From Acidimicrobiia bacterium (lineage in GTDB: Bacteria > Actinomycetota > Acidimicrobiia > Spongiisociales > UBA5794), in NCBI GenBank assembly GCA_013695075.1, contig JACDBE010000017.1, positions 1-6,993 on the forward strand: a stretch of DNA of 6,993 bases, in the 5' to 3' direction. The translations under genes and the position numbers were made by a program. Position 1 is the first letter of the stretch; each line of letters starts with the position of its first letter. This document shows, in pieces, positions 5,201-6,993 of the stretch. The notes beneath the pieces are model-generated. The model was given only the letters and a program-made list of their open reading frames with translations, was not told the DNA's origin and made no database searches.

Positions 5201-6480
5201 CGGCGACGGTCACCGAAACGGTCACCGAACAGCCGGTGTCGACCCGGCGCACCACCGAGGGGCGGCGGGCGACGATCGTCGGCTTCGTGCTGTTGGGGTT
5301 GACGGCGGTGGTGCTATGGGTGTTCGCCCTCGGCGCCGCGTCGGACGCCACCGCCACCTTCAACCTCAGCCTTCCCAACGACCGCTTCCAGGGGCTCACC
5401 TGGGCCTTCAACGCCAGGGCGCTCTCGCTGGTGGTGGCCGTGGTGCTAGCGGCCCTTGGCGCCCAGCGGCTGCGGCGCAGCCAGCTGGGGTGGACCAACA
5501 CCGTGCTCGGTATCGGCCTGCTCCTGTTCGTTGTCTCGTTCCTGGGCTGGGCGGCGGCCGGGAGCTCGTTCAGCCTGGTAGGGATGCTGCGCTCCACGGT
5601 GATCTCGGCGGTGGTCATCACCCTCGGGGCGCTCACCGGCCTCATGTGTGAGCGGGCCGGGGTGGTCAACATCGGTATCGAGGGCCAGCTGCTCACCTCG
5701 GCGTTCGTGGCCACGGTCCTGTCCAGCGCCTTCGGCACCGTGGCGGGGGTGACCGGAGCCATGCTGGCGGGGGCGCTGCTGGGGGCGGTGCTCGCCTGGT
5801 TGGCGATCAAGTTCCAGGTCGACCAGATCATCGCCGGGGTGGTCATCAACATCTTCGCCCTCGGGCTCACCTCGTTCCTGGCGAGCCGGGTGCTGTCGGA
5901 AGCCCAGGACCTCAACGCCCCCGCCCGGGTGCCCAGCTTCCGCCTCCCCCTGCTGGCCGACATCCCGGTGCTGGGACCGATGTTCTTCGACCACACCTTT
6001 TTCGTGTACGGGATGCTGCTGCTGGCCTTCGGGCTCCACTTCGCCTTCTTCCGCACCCGGTGGGGGCTGCGGGCCCGGGCGGTCGGCGAGCATCCCAAGG
6101 CGGCCGACACCCTGGGCATCGACGTGTACCGGGTGCGCTACCGCAACGTCATCCTGGGGGGCCTCATCGCCGGGTTCGGTGGCGCCTTCCTCGCCCTGGC
6201 CCAGATCGCCCGCTTCGAGGAGGACATGACCGGGGGCATCGGGTTCATCGGCCTGGCGGCGCTGATCTTCGGGCGGTGGATGCCGCTGGGTTGCCTGGCG
6301 GCCGGTCTGGTGTTCGGGTTCTCCGGGGCGCTGGCGCAGAAGGTGGCCATCCTGGGCACCGGCATCCCCTCCGAGTTCATGCTGATGCTGCCGTACGTGG
6401 CCACCGTCATCGTGGTCGCCGGGGTGGTGGGCCACGCCCGGGCCCCCGCCGCCGACGGGCAACCGTACATCAAGGGCTGA
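5197..6480 (+). CDS. Nucleoside ABC transporter permease 2 (NupC/YufQ/RnsD type, BPD_transp_2)
   Basis: This 427-residue membrane protein is the second channel subunit and pairs with the preceding permease. Start ATG 5197 overlaps that gene's stop (ATGA) and has AAGGG at 5183-5187, 9 nt upstream; an alternative in-frame ATG at 5188 would add three residues. After a polar N-terminus with a TVTE repeat, hydrophobic segments lie near 27-47, 74-90, 102-121, 130-150, 163-182, 184-204, 211-230, 268-285, 317-337, 348-375 and 396-412. The core signature CERAGVVNIGIEGQLL is at 151-166, the ATPase-docking loop LRARAVGEHPKAADTLGI at 291-308, and GFIGLAALIFGRWMPLG at 349-365. Short homologues such as YufQ are, from memory, about 320 residues and have this signature near the N-terminus. 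This protein therefore carries roughly 110 extra residues with about three additional membrane helices. The gene ends 15 bp before the phosphorylase start. Confidence 0.92.
   Translation: MTATVTETVTEQPVSTRRTTEGRRATIVGFVLLGLTAVVLWVFALGAASDATATFNLSLPNDRFQGLTWAFNARALSLVVAVVLAALGAQRLRRSQLGWTNTVLGIGLLLFVVSFLGWAAAGSSFSLVGMLRSTVISAVVITLGALTGLMCERAGVVNIGIEGQLLTSAFVATVLSSAFGTVAGVTGAMLAGALLGAVLAWLAIKFQVDQIIAGVVINIFALGLTSFLASRVLSEAQDLNAPARVPSFRLPLLADIPVLGPMFFDHTFFVYGMLLLAFGLHFAFFRTRWGLRARAVGEHPKAADTLGIDVYRVRYRNVILGGLIAGFGGAFLALAQIARFEEDMTGGIGFIGLAALIFGRWMPLGCLAAGLVFGFSGALAQKVAILGTGIPSEFMLMLPYVATVIVVAGVVGHARAPAADGQPYIKG
5206..5229 (+). repeat. Perfect 12-bp tandem duplication in the 5' end of the second permease gene
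   Basis: The 12-bp unit ACGGTCACCGAA occurs twice in a row (5206-5217 and 5218-5229) and encodes TVTE-TVTE in the polar N-terminal tail. Being a multiple of three, the duplication keeps the frame. Confidence 0.9.
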
Positions 6481-6495
6481 TCCAGGAGGTAGCTC

Positions 6496-6993
6496 GTGGC
6501 CACACCACACATATCGGCAGAACCGGGCGCCTTCGCCGAGGTATGCCTCATGCCGGGCGATCCGCTGCGGGCCAAGCACATCGCCGAGACGTTCTTCGAC
6601 GACCCGGTGCAGGTCACGGCGGTGCGCAACATGTTCGGCTACACCGGCACCTATCGGGACATCGCGGTGTCTGTGATGGGCAGCGGCATGGGCATCCCCT
6701 CGGCGTCGATATACGCCAAGGAGCTGATCACCGAATACGGGGTCACCAAGCTGATCCGGGTGGGCAGCGCCGGGGGCATCGCCGCCGATGTCGGGTTGCG
6801 GGACGTGGTCATCGCCATGGGCGCCTGCACCGACTCGGGGGTCAACCGCACCCGGTTCCGCGGCCTCGACTACGCCGCCATCGCCGACCACGGGCTGTTG
6901 CGGCGGGCCGTCGACGCCGCCGAGGCCCGTGGCGAGACGGTGCGGGTGGGCAACGTGTTCTCCGCCGACCTGTTCTACCACCCCGACTTCTCG
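6496..6993 (+). CDS. deoD: DeoD-type purine nucleoside phosphorylase, N-terminal 166 residues (cut by window edge)
   Basis: The enzyme cleaves purine ribo- and deoxyribonucleosides with phosphate, giving free base and (deoxy)ribose-1-phosphate in the cytoplasm. The fragment aligns without gaps to what I recall of E. coli DeoD (239 residues) from its first residues: ATPHISAE versus ATPHINAE, then LMPGDPLRAK (18-27), MGSGMGIPSASIYAKELI (61-78), IRVGSAGG (87-94), RDVVIAMGACTDSGVNR (102-118) and VGNVFSADLFY (151-161). Phosphate and nucleoside site residues of E. coli DeoD are in place: His5, Gly21, Arg25, Arg44, Arg88, Ser91 and Phe160 (counting Met as 1). The general-acid Asp and the Glu that binds ribose lie in the missing part, about 70 residues. 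GTG 6496 has an excellent AGGAGGT (6484-6490) 5 nt upstream. It follows the second permease by 15 bp and must be in the same operon, which is the best evidence that the importer handles purine nucleosides. Confidence 0.96.
   Translation, partial: MATPHISAEPGAFAEVCLMPGDPLRAKHIAETFFDDPVQVTAVRNMFGYTGTYRDIAVSVMGSGMGIPSASIYAKELITEYGVTKLIRVGSAGGIAADVGLRDVVIAMGACTDSGVNRTRFRGLDYAAIADHGLLRRAVDAAEARGETVRVGNVFSADLFYHPDFS

Noticed and set aside
3992..6480. Sugar (ribose/galactose) or branched-chain amino acid transporter
   Set aside because: The permeases and ATPase are distantly related to those systems, but the BMP-family binding protein and the adjacent deoD point to nucleosides.
5446..6981. 511-codon minus-strand frame opposite the second permease and deoD
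   Set aside because: Composition is that of a shadow frame (Gly/His/Asp/Pro-rich), and it spans two convincing genes and their junction.

Overview
The window is very GC-rich (strong G/C bias at third codon positions, GTG and TTG starts, few A/T tracts). With the gene families seen, this points to an actinobacterium. The Asp/Thr-rich linker of the lipoprotein is reminiscent of Acidimicrobiia, but that placement is an impression, not a demonstration. Both ends of the window cut through a gene.

Layout. Positions 1-899 carry two genes on the minus strand: a DsbA/FrnE-type thiol oxidoreductase (240-899) and, 37 bp downstream of it, the first ~67 codons of a probable class I SAM-dependent methyltransferase that runs off the left edge. 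Positions 900-1202 are a divergent intergenic region with no convincing gene. It holds a candidate -10 box, a GC-rich leader with two potential hairpins, and a dyad that covers the start codon of the next gene. From 1203 to the right edge all genes are on the plus strand and form one nucleoside uptake and salvage locus: a BMP/PnrA-family substrate-binding lipoprotein (1203-2396), a strong intrinsic-terminator-like hairpin (2417-2447), a double-NBD ABC ATPase (2493-3995), two membrane permeases (3992-5200 and 5197-6480), and the first 166 codons of a DeoD-type purine nucleoside phosphorylase (6496 to the edge).

How the genes work together. The lipoprotein should capture nucleosides outside the membrane. 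The two permeases form the channel and the ATPase drives import. DeoD then cleaves purine (deoxy)nucleosides with phosphate to base and (deoxy)ribose-1-phosphate. This matches the known NupABC/RnsABCD/YufNOPQ-type nucleoside importers, and the adjoining phosphorylase supports a purine nucleoside substrate. ATGA overlaps at both ATPase/permease and permease/permease junctions suggest translational coupling. The hairpin after the lipoprotein gene probably lets the binding protein be made in excess over the membrane complex.

I found no mobile element, CRISPR array, rRNA or tRNA. I see no clearly new biological system. The points most worth checking are the start-site dyad and structured leader of the lipoprotein gene, and the long N-terminal extension of the second permease.
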